Shown: piece by piece, positions 15,701 through 23,732 of the stretch | Position numbering within the stretch: the first letter of the stretch is position 1 | Layout: the number at the start of each line of letters is the position of its first letter | Assembly: GCA_017303475.1 (NCBI GenBank) | Contig: JAFLBO010000022.1 | Location: 30,424-94,423 of the forward strand | Origin: Chitinophagales bacterium | GTDB lineage: Bacteria > Bacteroidota > Bacteroidia > Chitinophagales > Saprospiraceae | DNA length: 64,000 nucleotides | Direction of reading: 5' to 3' | Translations under genes and position numbers: made by a program | Notes under the pieces: generated by a model | What the model was told of the DNA's origin: nothing | Databases searched by the model: none | The model's input: only the letters and a program-made list of their open reading frames with translations

Positions 15701-16768
15701 ATGTCCGTTCAGTTTCATACCCTAACAGTGCGCGAACTGCGCCGGGAAACACCTGATACCGTTTCTGTTTCCTTCGACGTTCCTGCCGACAAGCGCCAGA
15801 CCTTTCAATTCAAGCAAGGTCAGTACCTGACGCTGAAAACCACCATCGGCGGCGAAGAAGTGCGCCGGTCTTATTCCATTTGTACCGGCGTGCAGGAGAA
15901 CGACCTGCGGGTAGCCGTTAAAAAAGTAGACGGCGGGGTGTTCAGCACCTGGGCCAACGAACACCTGAAAGCCGGCGATACCCTGGAAGTAATGCCTCCT
16001 CAGGGCAACTTCTTCACCGAACTGAACCCGGCCAATGCCAAATTGTACGTGGCTTTTGCCGCAGGCAGCGGGATCACGCCGGTGATGAGCATCCTGCGCA
16101 GCACTCTGGAGCTGGAACCACAGAGTCGCTTTGTGCTTTTTTACGGCAACAGATCCTTTGATTACATCATTTTCCGGGAACAGCTGGAAGACCTGAAAAA
16201 CCACTATCCGGAGCGACTTTCCGTACATCATATCCTGAGTCGGGAATCCCTGGGCAGCGATTTGTTTCAGGGACGCATAACGGGCGATAAATGCGCGCGA
16301 TACGCCAGGGTGTTTTTTAACCCGGCAGAAGTAGATGCGTTTTTCCTCTGCGGACCTGAAGAAATGGTTTTTGAGGTGAAAGACACCCTCAACCAATTGG
16401 GCGCCAATCCCAAAAGTGTTCACTTCGAATTGTTTAATACCTCGGCCGGCAAAGCCAAACCCGTGGCCGCCTCCAACAGAGAGGTGTTCGAAGCATCTAT
16501 TACGGTCATTCAGGATGGCGCAGAATTCGACTTCAAACTGCCTTCCGACGGCTCCACCCTGCTGGATGCTGCCATGCGCGCCGGCGCCGATCTGCCTTTT
16601 TCCTGCAAAGGAGGTGTTTGCAGCACCTGCAAAGCCAAAATACTGGAAGGCAAAGCCGAAATGCGCGTCAACTACGGCCTGGAACCCGATGAAGTAGAAG
16701 CCGGCTATGTACTCACCTGCCAGGCGCACCCCGTAAGCCAAAGAGTAGTGGTGAGTTTTGATGTGTAA
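15701..16768 (+). CDS. paaE: PaaE-like NAD(P)H-dependent flavin/2Fe-2S reductase
   Basis: A 355-residue electron-transfer protein. The start at 15701 (MSVQFHTLTVRELRRE) is preferred to an in-frame ATG 21 bases earlier that lies in the terminator tail. FAD-binding domain at ~1-105 (RRSYSICTG), NAD(P)-binding domain at ~108-235 (AFAAGSGITPVMSIL, AFFLCGPEEMV), and a C-terminal plant-type 2Fe-2S ferredoxin (CKGGVCSTCKAKI...LTCQAHP; four cysteines). This is the layout of PaaE/PaaK, the reductase of the phenylacetyl-CoA epoxidase. No other paa gene is nearby, so the oxygenase partner cannot be told; it may serve another oxygenase. Confidence 0.85.
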   Translation: MSVQFHTLTVRELRRETPDTVSVSFDVPADKRQTFQFKQGQYLTLKTTIGGEEVRRSYSICTGVQENDLRVAVKKVDGGVFSTWANEHLKAGDTLEVMPPQGNFFTELNPANAKLYVAFAAGSGITPVMSILRSTLELEPQSRFVLFYGNRSFDYIIFREQLEDLKNHYPERLSVHHILSRESLGSDLFQGRITGDKCARYARVFFNPAEVDAFFLCGPEEMVFEVKDTLNQLGANPKSVHFELFNTSAGKAKPVAASNREVFEASITVIQDGAEFDFKLPSDGSTLLDAAMRAGADLPFSCKGGVCSTCKAKILEGKAEMRVNYGLEPDEVEAGYVLTCQAHPVSQRVVVSFDV

Positions 16769-16868
16769 GGTGACTTCGTGGGATTTTTTTTGCCATAAAG
16801 TATAACCTCGTGGGAAAAATTTTGCCGTAAAGTTAGTTTACCATTTTCCACCCCAGGCAAATAAACAC

Positions 16869-16910
16869 AACCGGGCGACCCTGCACAATGCAGAGCCGCC
16901 CGGTTTTTTT
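16869..16910. terminator. Bidirectional terminator between paaE-like and infB
   Basis: A long stem, AACCGGGCG...CGCCCGGTT, with an inner stem CTGCACAATGCAG, is followed on the plus strand by seven Ts. The two genes converge on it. Confidence 0.85.
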
Positions 16911-16926
16911 ATTCTACGATCAAAAC

Positions 16927-19908
16927 TTACTTCAGGGTAGCTTTTACCTCGTTGATTACGTAGGATTCTACCACGTCGCCCACTTTGATGTCGTTGAAGT
17001 TTTTGATGGTAATACCGCATTCCATACCGGTTTTGACCTCTTTGGCGTCTTCCTTGAACCGTTTGAGAGAAGCCAGTTCGGCGTGCTGGTTGGCGTTGGT
17101 AGGATACACCACAATACCATCGCGAATGATACGCACGTGGTGGTTGCGGCTGATTTTGCCTTCCTGAACGAAACAACCGGCCACAGTGCCCACCTTGGAG
17201 ATTTTGTACACCTCGCGGATTTCCACCTGACCCATGATCTCCTCCTCCTTGGTTGGCTCCAACAGACCCTCGATAGCGGCTTTTACCTCTTCGATAGCCT
17301 CGTAGATGATGGAGTAGAGCTTGATTTCTACGCCCTCTTTTTCTGCCAGTTTGCGGGCAGTAAGCGATGGACGCACCTGGAAGCCGATGATGATGGCATC
17401 GGATGCAGAAGCCAGCATAACGTCGGAATCCACGATCTGACCAACGGCCTTGTGGATAACCGAAACCTGTACTTTCTCGATAGACAGCTTGATGAGCGAG
17501 TCGCTGAGTGCCTCGATGGAACCGTCCACGTCACCTTTAACAATGACTTTGAGTTCTTTAAAGTTGCCCAGTGCCAGACGGCGTCCGATTTCCTCAAGGG
17601 AGATCCGCTTGTTGGCGCGGTTGGCTTGCTCACGAATGATCTGGCCGCGTTTGGAAGCAATTTCCTTCGCTTCGCTTTCCGTAGCGGTTACTTTGATCTT
17701 TTCACCGGCCTGAGGCGCTCCAGGCAGACCCAGAATCACCACCGGCTGAGCCGGACCGGCGCTTTTTATTTTTTTACCGCGTTCGCTGAACAAGGCTTTC
17801 ACTTTACCGGCAAATTCGCCGGCAATGATAGGATCACCTTGCTGGATGGTACCGTTTTCCACCAGCACTTTGGCCACGTAGCCCTGACCTTTTTCCAGAG
17901 AGGCCTCCAGTACCGTACCAATGGCGCGGCGGTTAGGGTTGGCTTTAAGTTCCAGGATTTCGGCTTCGAGCAGCACTTTTTCCAGCAGCTTGTCAATGTT
18001 CAGGCCTTTTTTAGCGGAAATATCCTGGCTTTGGTATTTACCGCCCCATTCTTCCACCAGGAAGTTCATTTGGGCCAGTTCATTCTTGATACGTTCCGGA
18101 TCGGCGCCGGCTTTATCAATTTTGTTGATGGCAAACACGATCGGAACACCGGCCGCCTGCGCGTGGCTGATAGCCTCACGGGTTTGCGGCATGATGCTGT
18201 CGTCGGCAGCGATCACAATGATCGCAATATCCGTCACTTTGGCGCCGCGCGCACGCATGGCCGTAAAGGCTTCGTGACCCGGCGTATCGAGGAAGGTAAT
18301 TTTCTGATCTTCGTGTCCGGGTACAATTACCTCATAAGCGCCCACGTGCTGCGTGATACCACCGGCCTCACCTTCAGCTACATTGGCAGAACGGATAAAG
18401 TCGAGCAGCGAGGTTTTACCGTGGTCAACGTGACCCATCACGGTAACAATTGGCTGGCGCGATTTGAGGTCTTTTGGATCGTCCACTTCATCTTCTTCCA
18501 CCTCAACCTGTTCTTCTGCGGAGATGAATTTCACCTCGTGGCCAAATTCGTTGGCCACCAGTTCGATGATCTCGGCGTCGAGACGCTGGTTGATGGATAC
18601 AAAGATACCAAGCGACATACAGGCCTTGATAACATCAGATGGTTTGATGTTCATCAGAGAAGCCAGGTCGGACACAGAGATGAACTCTGTAACCTGCAGT
18701 ACTTTTTCGCCTTCGCTGCGGGCCATTTCTGCCAGTTCGGCGCGTTCGCGGCGTTCATCACGCTTATCGCGACGCACTTTTTGGCGTTTTTTGCTCGCAC
18801 CTGCGCCCATACGGGCCATGGTTTGGCGAATCTGGTTTTCGATATCTTTTTGCGAAACCTCCTTAGGCACATCCGTACGGCCACGACCTTTTTTGTCGCC
18901 CTGATTGGCGGCCATATTGGATTGCAGGTTGGCAGCTGTAACGGGTTGATTCGGAACGGTTTTGCGTTTACGGCGCTGACGGTCGGCATTGTTGCCGCCC
19001 TGACCGCCGCCTTGTTGCTGGTTGCCGCCCTGCTGGTTACCGCCGCCTCGGTTATCGCCGGGGCGATTGCCCTGGTGCTGTCCACCCTGGCCGCCACCGC
19101 GGTTATCGCCCTGACGCTGGCCGCCACCGCGGTTGTCGCCCTGGCGTTGGCCGCCGCCCTGACCGCCACGGTTATCGCGGTTGCGGTCATTGCTGTTGCT
19201 GCTGCTGGCAGGTTTTTCTTTTTCCAGGTTAATACGACCCAGAATTTTCAGGCCGCGCAGGTTAGGCGCGGTGCCGCGAATGAGTTCGTTTTCAGGCGCT
19301 TCAGTAGGTTCCGTTGCAGATCCTGCAGCAGGCGCCGGTGGCGGAGGTGGAGGGGCAGGGGCCTTTGGCTGCTCTTTTGGCGGAGCAGGTGGTTCCTGTT
19401 TGGGAGCCTCCTGTTTAGGGGCTTCCTGCTTAGGCGCTTCCGGTTTGGGCTCCTCTGCCGGTGGGGGTGGCGGAGGAGGGGTAGGCGCCTGTTTAGGCGC
19501 ATCCAGGTCAATTCGGCCCAGGATACGCAGGGCAGGGCGCTCGCGCTTAACGAGCTCCTGTTCTTCTTTTTTAGGTTCGGCCGGTGGCTCAACCTTGGGT
19601 GCAGCGGGTTCGCGCGGAGGCAACAGCGAAGGGCGCGGAGTGGCTGCCGGGGCAGGTGTAGGGGTTGGGGAAGGCTCAGAACCGCCAACGGCATCTTTTT
19701 TCAGAACCGGGCGCAGCAATTTGTCTGCCTCCTGTTTGATAGCAAGATCCTTTTGGAACTCCTTCTGGAGCACCACCAGCATCTCGTCGGTGATATCCGT
19801 CGTAGGCTTTTGCTCCACATTAGGGAAACCTTTTGCGTGGAGGGTCTCTACGATGGTGTGGAGGCCGACGTTGAATTCTTTTGCTACCTTAATTAATTTA
19901 ATCGCCAT
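16927..19908 (-). CDS. infB: Translation initiation factor IF-2
   Basis: A 993-residue GTPase that places initiator tRNA on the 30S subunit. N-terminal IF2_N domain (MAIKLIKVAKEFNV), then a long low-complexity region (~80-345) with Pro/Glu/Lys repeats (EAPKQ units) and a Gly/Gln/Asn/Arg-rich stretch (QGDNRGGG units), as often seen in Bacteroidota. The G domain begins near residue 490: GHVDHGKTSLLD, DTPGHEAFTAM, NKIDKAGADP. Beta-barrel domains follow, and the end is ECGITIKNFNDIKVGD. Usually infB follows nusA; here the upstream gene is an unrelated protease on the other strand, so infB has its own promoter. The G-rich coding repeats could vary between strains. Confidence 0.98.
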   Translation of the reverse strand: MAIKLIKVAKEFNVGLHTIVETLHAKGFPNVEQKPTTDITDEMLVVLQKEFQKDLAIKQEADKLLRPVLKKDAVGGSEPSPTPTPAPAATPRPSLLPPREPAAPKVEPPAEPKKEEQELVKRERPALRILGRIDLDAPKQAPTPPPPPPPAEEPKPEAPKQEAPKQEAPKQEPPAPPKEQPKAPAPPPPPPAPAAGSATEPTEAPENELIRGTAPNLRGLKILGRINLEKEKPASSSNSNDRNRDNRGGQGGGQRQGDNRGGGQRQGDNRGGGQGGQHQGNRPGDNRGGGNQQGGNQQQGGGQGGNNADRQRRKRKTVPNQPVTAANLQSNMAANQGDKKGRGRTDVPKEVSQKDIENQIRQTMARMGAGASKKRQKVRRDKRDERRERAELAEMARSEGEKVLQVTEFISVSDLASLMNIKPSDVIKACMSLGIFVSINQRLDAEIIELVANEFGHEVKFISAEEQVEVEEDEVDDPKDLKSRQPIVTVMGHVDHGKTSLLDFIRSANVAEGEAGGITQHVGAYEVIVPGHEDQKITFLDTPGHEAFTAMRARGAKVTDIAIIVIAADDSIMPQTREAISHAQAAGVPIVFAINKIDKAGADPERIKNELAQMNFLVEEWGGKYQSQDISAKKGLNIDKLLEKVLLEAEILELKANPNRRAIGTVLEASLEKGQGYVAKVLVENGTIQQGDPIIAGEFAGKVKALFSERGKKIKSAGPAQPVVILGLPGAPQAGEKIKVTATESEAKEIASKRGQIIREQANRANKRISLEEIGRRLALGNFKELKVIVKGDVDGSIEALSDSLIKLSIEKVQVSVIHKAVGQIVDSDVMLASASDAIIIGFQVRPSLTARKLAEKEGVEIKLYSIIYEAIEEVKAAIEGLLEPTKEEEIMGQVEIREVYKISKVGTVAGCFVQEGKISRNHHVRIIRDGIVVYPTNANQHAELASLKRFKEDAKEVKTGMECGITIKNFNDIKVGDVVESYVINEVKATLK

Positions 19909-20111
19909 GCAGTGATTTTTCCTGCTAAGAGGGGCATCGGGTGAAAAAAAACACAGAATGTAAGAAAAAAATCCCGGATCGGTGTTTTTTATGGCCCAAT
20001 GCTATGGGTAAAATTTTGTTTAAACCAGTGAGCGCCGCGGGGTTTCGCTGTTTACACCGCTGTTTTAATTGCTTTAGAAGGCCAAAAACGTTTAATTTTA
20101 ATTTGCGGGGG

Positions 20112-20119
20112 CAAAAGTA
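20112..20119 (-). promoter_or_regulatory. Probable infB promoter box
   Basis: TACTTTTG on the minus strand matches TAnnTTTG. It would give infB a ~195-nt leader. The 19909-20271 gap otherwise holds only this and the protease promoter; I see no gene in it. Confidence 0.55.
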
Positions 20120-20233
20120 CGTTAAAAAAGCAATGCTTAGCGTGGAAATGTTGATGTTTCGGTGAGATTAAAAGGTTTTTTTTCGGAAGTGATAAATTTT
20201 CACAAAAAATGTACTGACAAATCTCCTAAAAAC

Positions 20234-20241
20234 TATCTTTG
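20234..20241 (+). promoter_or_regulatory. Promoter box before the zinc protease
   Basis: TATCTTTG, a perfect match, lies 31 bases before ATGAAAAACG at 20272, but 131 bases before the longest open start at 20372. It supports 20272 as the ancestral start codon. Confidence 0.65.
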
Positions 20242-20371
20242 TTCATTCATTAATCAAAAACACCTTTATTTATGAAAAACGTATTGCGAATATTCGCCCC
20301 CCCTCCCTCCCCACGCACGATTAGCCATTTTAAACCCATTCATTAAATGGGTAAGGGAAATCACCTTTTAC

Positions 20372-22282
20372 TTGATGTTGATGATTCCTGGTGTACTTTC
20401 TGCTCAATTCATCACTGAGTTCCAGCCCGGGCAAATTCAGTGGCCAGCTGGGGGATACACCCGTTTCCAAACACTCCAATCATCCGACCTTTGCTCAAGT
20501 GTTAAAATTGTGTCTATTCAAGATGTTAGAACCGCACAAACTAATGGGACACTAACTTTCCAGTTACCAGGTTCCTCCACCTCCATGACTGCGGAAGCCA
20601 CCCTGATATCTGAAGATGTTACAGGAGCCTTTATTTGGTCCGGCAAATTGACATCATCTCCAGCCCCTGGGTATGTTTCTTTTGTGATAAAGGATGGTCA
20701 AACCGGAGGCTTTATTCAGGTTGGTCCGGATTTTTACGAGGTATCGCCCATCAGCAGCACTTACCAATTTTTAGTAAAGCGGAATAATGATTACAACCCG
20801 TCTCACGGTTGTGCCAGTAGCCCGGATTCACTTTCCTCACCACCGGAAGGACCCGATGATTGTGACTACTTTCCGGATTATAATACCTGTCCGGCACTTA
20901 TTACAGTGCTCTTAATCCTTACACCAGAGGCTGTAGACATTGTTGAAAACATGTATGGGAGTGTAGATCTATTCGCCCTTTTAGGCCAATCCTCCGTGAA
21001 TACTGCCTTATGGAACAGCGATATTCCCAATAAGGAAATCAGGGTAAAATGGGTAGAGAAGAGTGGATTTGATTTTTCTTCAAGCTCCGTGCCTTATGTT
21101 GATGACTTAGATGAATTGATAAATTTTTCTGAACCCGAGCGCACTCTTCACCATGCTGATCATGTAGTATTTATTCCTCACATAGATTATGATGGATTAG
21201 CAGGAGTAGCCAATTTGCCAGACCTGCCAGATCCTAACCGAGCATACTCCATTGTAGAGCCAGAATTATTTTTAAGTAAATTTGTTTTTGCGCATGAGCT
21301 TGGACATAATTGGGGATTCCATCATAACTGGCCTATTGATATTGGTTCTGACCAAGATAAAGTCTGTGCAAAAGGTAAAAGATGGATTCCATTAAATACC
21401 CTTCCTCCCATTGACTGGTATCAGGAAATCCCAACCTGGAAAACAATAATGGCTGAGCCAATATCCCTGGACGTTGACTATAAGTTTGATGTTAATGGTG
21501 TAGAAGTATATGCCCACTTTATTAGTGATTATACTATTCTCCACTTTTCAAATCCCGCGGTTTCTTACAACGGCGAACCTACCGGCCGCGCACTTGGAAA
21601 AATTGCCGACAATGCCGATCACTTTCGCAAATATGGATGCGAAATCAATGATTACAATGAGTCCAATGAGTTGGAGGTATATGTAACAGCATCTCCCTGC
21701 ACTGTACCTATTTCATTGACTGCCGACATCAACCCACCTGATGCAGGCTTACCCGGTGTTGGCCCATATACGGTTTATTGGTTCTGGAACACCTCTGGGG
21801 TATTTGGTAATGGAGGTTCGCAACAATTTCTGGGAACAGGAGCTACTCTAAACCTTAACTCCCATCCAGCGTGTCCAACCTTTTGGATAAAATGCGTGGT
21901 AGTTTCATCAGACAATGTAGCCATCAGCCGAATACAAAAAGTTAACTTAGGCAACTGCGATTGTCTTCAGGAAGAAAGACCAGGCCGGCAAAGAGAAGAG
22001 TCGTCTTATCCCTTGAATGCCAATAGTATTCAAATATACCCCAATCCTGTGGAACAAGATTATCTGATGGTTGACGGTATGCCTGAATCCGAAGTTGAAA
22101 TATCCTGGAAGATTTGGGATGCGCTGGGCAGACTTTGTCTAAAAGGGCAAACTCCAGTTACGGGCAATGCCCCATTCAGCATACCGGTACATACACTGGA
22201 AAACGGACTTTATTTCATTTCCCTACCCACAACCGATGGCGAAACCGAATCTCACAAATTTATCATCACAAAAAACCAGTAA
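20372..22282 (+). CDS. Secreted zinc metalloprotease with T9SS domain; N-terminus frameshifted
   Basis: A reprolysin/gluzincin-like protease of ~636 residues. The zinc motif HELGHNWGFHH fits HExxHxxGxxH of metzincins, with a downstream methionine in TIMAEP as possible Met-turn. The C-terminus is a T9SS type A domain (QIYPNPVEQDYLMVDG...GLYFISLPTT). The open frame starts only at TTG 20372 or ATG 20375, giving a short signal-like stretch (MLMIPGVLSAQF). An ATG at 20272, correctly spaced from a promoter, begins MKNVLRIFAPPP, then enters a C7 tract and soon stops; removing one C would join it to the protease frame, which is open throughout. So this is a frameshift, a phase-variable tract or a sequencing error. 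It may be translationally linked to the lipoprotein gene 2 bases downstream. Confidence 0.8.
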   Translation: MMLMIPGVLSAQFITEFQPGQIQWPAGGYTRFQTLQSSDLCSSVKIVSIQDVRTAQTNGTLTFQLPGSSTSMTAEATLISEDVTGAFIWSGKLTSSPAPGYVSFVIKDGQTGGFIQVGPDFYEVSPISSTYQFLVKRNNDYNPSHGCASSPDSLSSPPEGPDDCDYFPDYNTCPALITVLLILTPEAVDIVENMYGSVDLFALLGQSSVNTALWNSDIPNKEIRVKWVEKSGFDFSSSSVPYVDDLDELINFSEPERTLHHADHVVFIPHIDYDGLAGVANLPDLPDPNRAYSIVEPELFLSKFVFAHELGHNWGFHHNWPIDIGSDQDKVCAKGKRWIPLNTLPPIDWYQEIPTWKTIMAEPISLDVDYKFDVNGVEVYAHFISDYTILHFSNPAVSYNGEPTGRALGKIADNADHFRKYGCEINDYNESNELEVYVTASPCTVPISLTADINPPDAGLPGVGPYTVYWFWNTSGVFGNGGSQQFLGTGATLNLNSHPACPTFWIKCVVVSSDNVAISRIQKVNLGNCDCLQEERPGRQREESSYPLNANSIQIYPNPVEQDYLMVDGMPESEVEISWKIWDALGRLCLKGQTPVTGNAPFSIPVHTLENGLYFISLPTTDGETESHKFIITKNQ

Positions 22283-22284
22283 TC

Positions 22285-22839
22285 ATGAAAAGCTTGATAT
22301 TAACATTGACACTGATTGGCTTACTCGTTGGCTGTACCAAAGAAACACCTATTGATCCAACAGAGCCAACCCCGCCAATTGATACCACTACCCATATCAT
22401 TGAATTGGGGAGGGGATCTGTTCTGAGAAATGGGGTATTATGGACGCCTGCCTTTTCGGCGCGATATTACTTAAGTGATAAAAGTCGAATTAATATCACA
22501 GCTAAACTAAGGGAAAACGGATTTGACCACAATTTGACTTTAGCAGATATTGAAGTCTCCAAGGGTTTACACATTTTTGAATCTTCAACCTATTGGAATG
22601 GGAACAATAAAATTCCAGAGGTGGGTTATTTCGTATCCCTAGATTTAGATCAACAACTAAACTCCTACAATGTAGACTCCACCCGCACCAACCAATTCAT
22701 CGAAATTCTGCGTTACGACTCTGTTGAACATATCGTAGAGGGTCGGTTTCAAACTTTCCTGGAGGGGCCAAACACCTGGTGGTTCCTGCCTGACAGTATG
22801 GCTATTACGGAGGGTAAGTTTCATTTGAAGATTCAATAG
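22285..22839 (+). CDS. Lipoprotein, tandem paralogue 1
   Basis: A 184-residue putative lipoprotein. The signal peptide MKSLILTLTLIGLLVGC has a lipobox ending in C17, followed by a Pro/Thr linker (PIDPTEPTPPIDTTTH). It starts 2 bases after the protease stop, so the two are probably co-transcribed. The N-terminal ~43 residues and the last ~59 (from NSYNVDSTRTNQFIEI) are almost identical to the next gene, while the middle differs strongly. I do not recognise a family. It may be a surface or periplasmic partner of the protease, by position only. Confidence 0.8.
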   Translation: MKSLILTLTLIGLLVGCTKETPIDPTEPTPPIDTTTHIIELGRGSVLRNGVLWTPAFSARYYLSDKSRINITAKLRENGFDHNLTLADIEVSKGLHIFESSTYWNGNNKIPEVGYFVSLDLDQQLNSYNVDSTRTNQFIEILRYDSVEHIVEGRFQTFLEGPNTWWFLPDSMAITEGKFHLKIQ

Positions 22840-22850
22840 CCCAGAAAAAG

Positions 22851-22887
22851 AAGCGCCAGCCTGATTGTTGATGCCAGGCTGGCGCTT
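22851..22887 (+). terminator. Hairpin between the two lipoprotein genes
   Basis: Perfect 13-bp arms AAGCGCCAGCCTG / CAGGCTGGCGCTT surround an 11-base loop, followed by a few pyrimidines. It is probably a terminator or attenuator after paralogue 1. Confidence 0.65.
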
Positions 22888-22990
22888 TCCGCCTTGCCAA
22901 TGTGCTGATGCCCAACCGCTGCTGGACATTCCCCCAAAAAGCCTTTTACAGTAAATCTCACAAATTTATCATCACAAAAAACCAGTAATC

Positions 22991-23545
22991 ATGAAAAGCT
23001 TGATACTAACATTGACACTGATTGGCTTACTCGTTGGCTGTACCAAAGAAACACCTATTGATCCAACAGAGCCAACCCCGCCAGTAGATACCGCTACCCA
23101 TATCATTGAATTGGGGAAGGGGGGGTTATTACGGAACGGAGTATCATGGAATGCTATATATTCAGCACGATATTATGCAACTGATTTTAGTCGTTTCAAT
23201 ATCTTAGCGAAATTGACCGAAAGTGGCTATCTCCACACCTTTTCGATTGGAGACATTAAAACAATTCCGGGAATTTACCATTTCGAGCGCTCTTTTTTGT
23301 GGAATGATAATAATGGGATCCCCGAAGCATTGTATTTTGTGGTTCTTGATGGAGATCAACTTTTTAACTCCTACAATGTAGACTCCACCCGCACCAACCA
23401 ATTCATCGAAATTCTGCGTTACGACTCTGTTGAACATATCGTAGAAGGCCGTTTTCAAACATTTCTGGAAGGGCCTAATTCCTGGTCATTCCTGCCAGAC
23501 AGTATGGCAATTACGGAGGGGAAATTTCATTTGAAAATTCAGTAA
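22991..23545 (+). CDS. Lipoprotein, tandem paralogue 2
   Basis: A 184-residue copy of the preceding gene, with the same lipoprotein signal, linker and C-terminal ~59 residues but a divergent core (roughly residues 44-125: GGLLRNGVSWNAIYSARYYA versus GSVLRNGVLWTPAFSARYYL). The duplicated block reaches upstream of the ATG: AATCTCACAAATTTATCATC, which is the 3' end of the protease gene, is repeated at ~22954. So the duplication took in the end of that gene. The function is unknown. Identical ends around a varied middle fit gene conversion or selection on the core. Confidence 0.8.
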   Translation: MKSLILTLTLIGLLVGCTKETPIDPTEPTPPVDTATHIIELGKGGLLRNGVSWNAIYSARYYATDFSRFNILAKLTESGYLHTFSIGDIKTIPGIYHFERSFLWNDNNGIPEALYFVVLDGDQLFNSYNVDSTRTNQFIEILRYDSVEHIVEGRFQTFLEGPNSWSFLPDSMAITEGKFHLKIQ

Positions 23546-23558
23546 TGAGTGCCAAAAA

Positions 23559-23600
23559 GCCCGGCTTGTGTAGGTCCCCTGCGGGGATGACAACTCACGT
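23559..23600. repeat. Solo half-copy of the palindromic-element core
   Basis: GCCCGGCTTGTGTAGGTCCC and GCGGGGATGACAACTCAC match the core at 8789-9099 and 48741-49148, but no heptamer arrays flank this copy. It lies just after the second lipoprotein stop. Confidence 0.75.
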
Positions 23601-23645
23601 TTTTTTACGTTTGGCACGGCAATAGGCATATCAAATCGAACGGGC

Positions 23646-23699
23646 CTTGGTACTTAGTGTCGGGGTGACTTCGGAGTCACCCCGACACTAAGTACCAAG
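23646..23699. terminator. 25-bp perfect inverted repeat between convergent genes
   Basis: The arms CTTGGTACTTAGTGTCGGGG(TGACT) and (AGTCA)CCCCGACACTAAGTACCAAG are separated by TCGG. It lies between the lipoprotein and the minus-strand T9SS gene. It is longer than an ordinary terminator, with no clear T-run. Confidence 0.7.
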
Positions 23700-23732
23700 A
23701 CCCGTGCCTTTTTGGAACAGCGAATAACCCGC

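Noticed and set aside
19190..19500. Gly/Gln/Pro repeats in infB as inserted foreign repeat
   Set aside because: Low-complexity linkers between the IF2_N and G domains are normal in Bacteroidota IF-2.
16888..19896. A 1002-residue open frame opposite infB
   Set aside because: It is a shadow of the G/C-biased third positions of infB; it shows no domain and is opposite a certain essential gene. Similar long antisense frames opposite fabF, metK, the SDR gene, the surface protein at 23.7-26 kb and ligA are rejected for the same reason.
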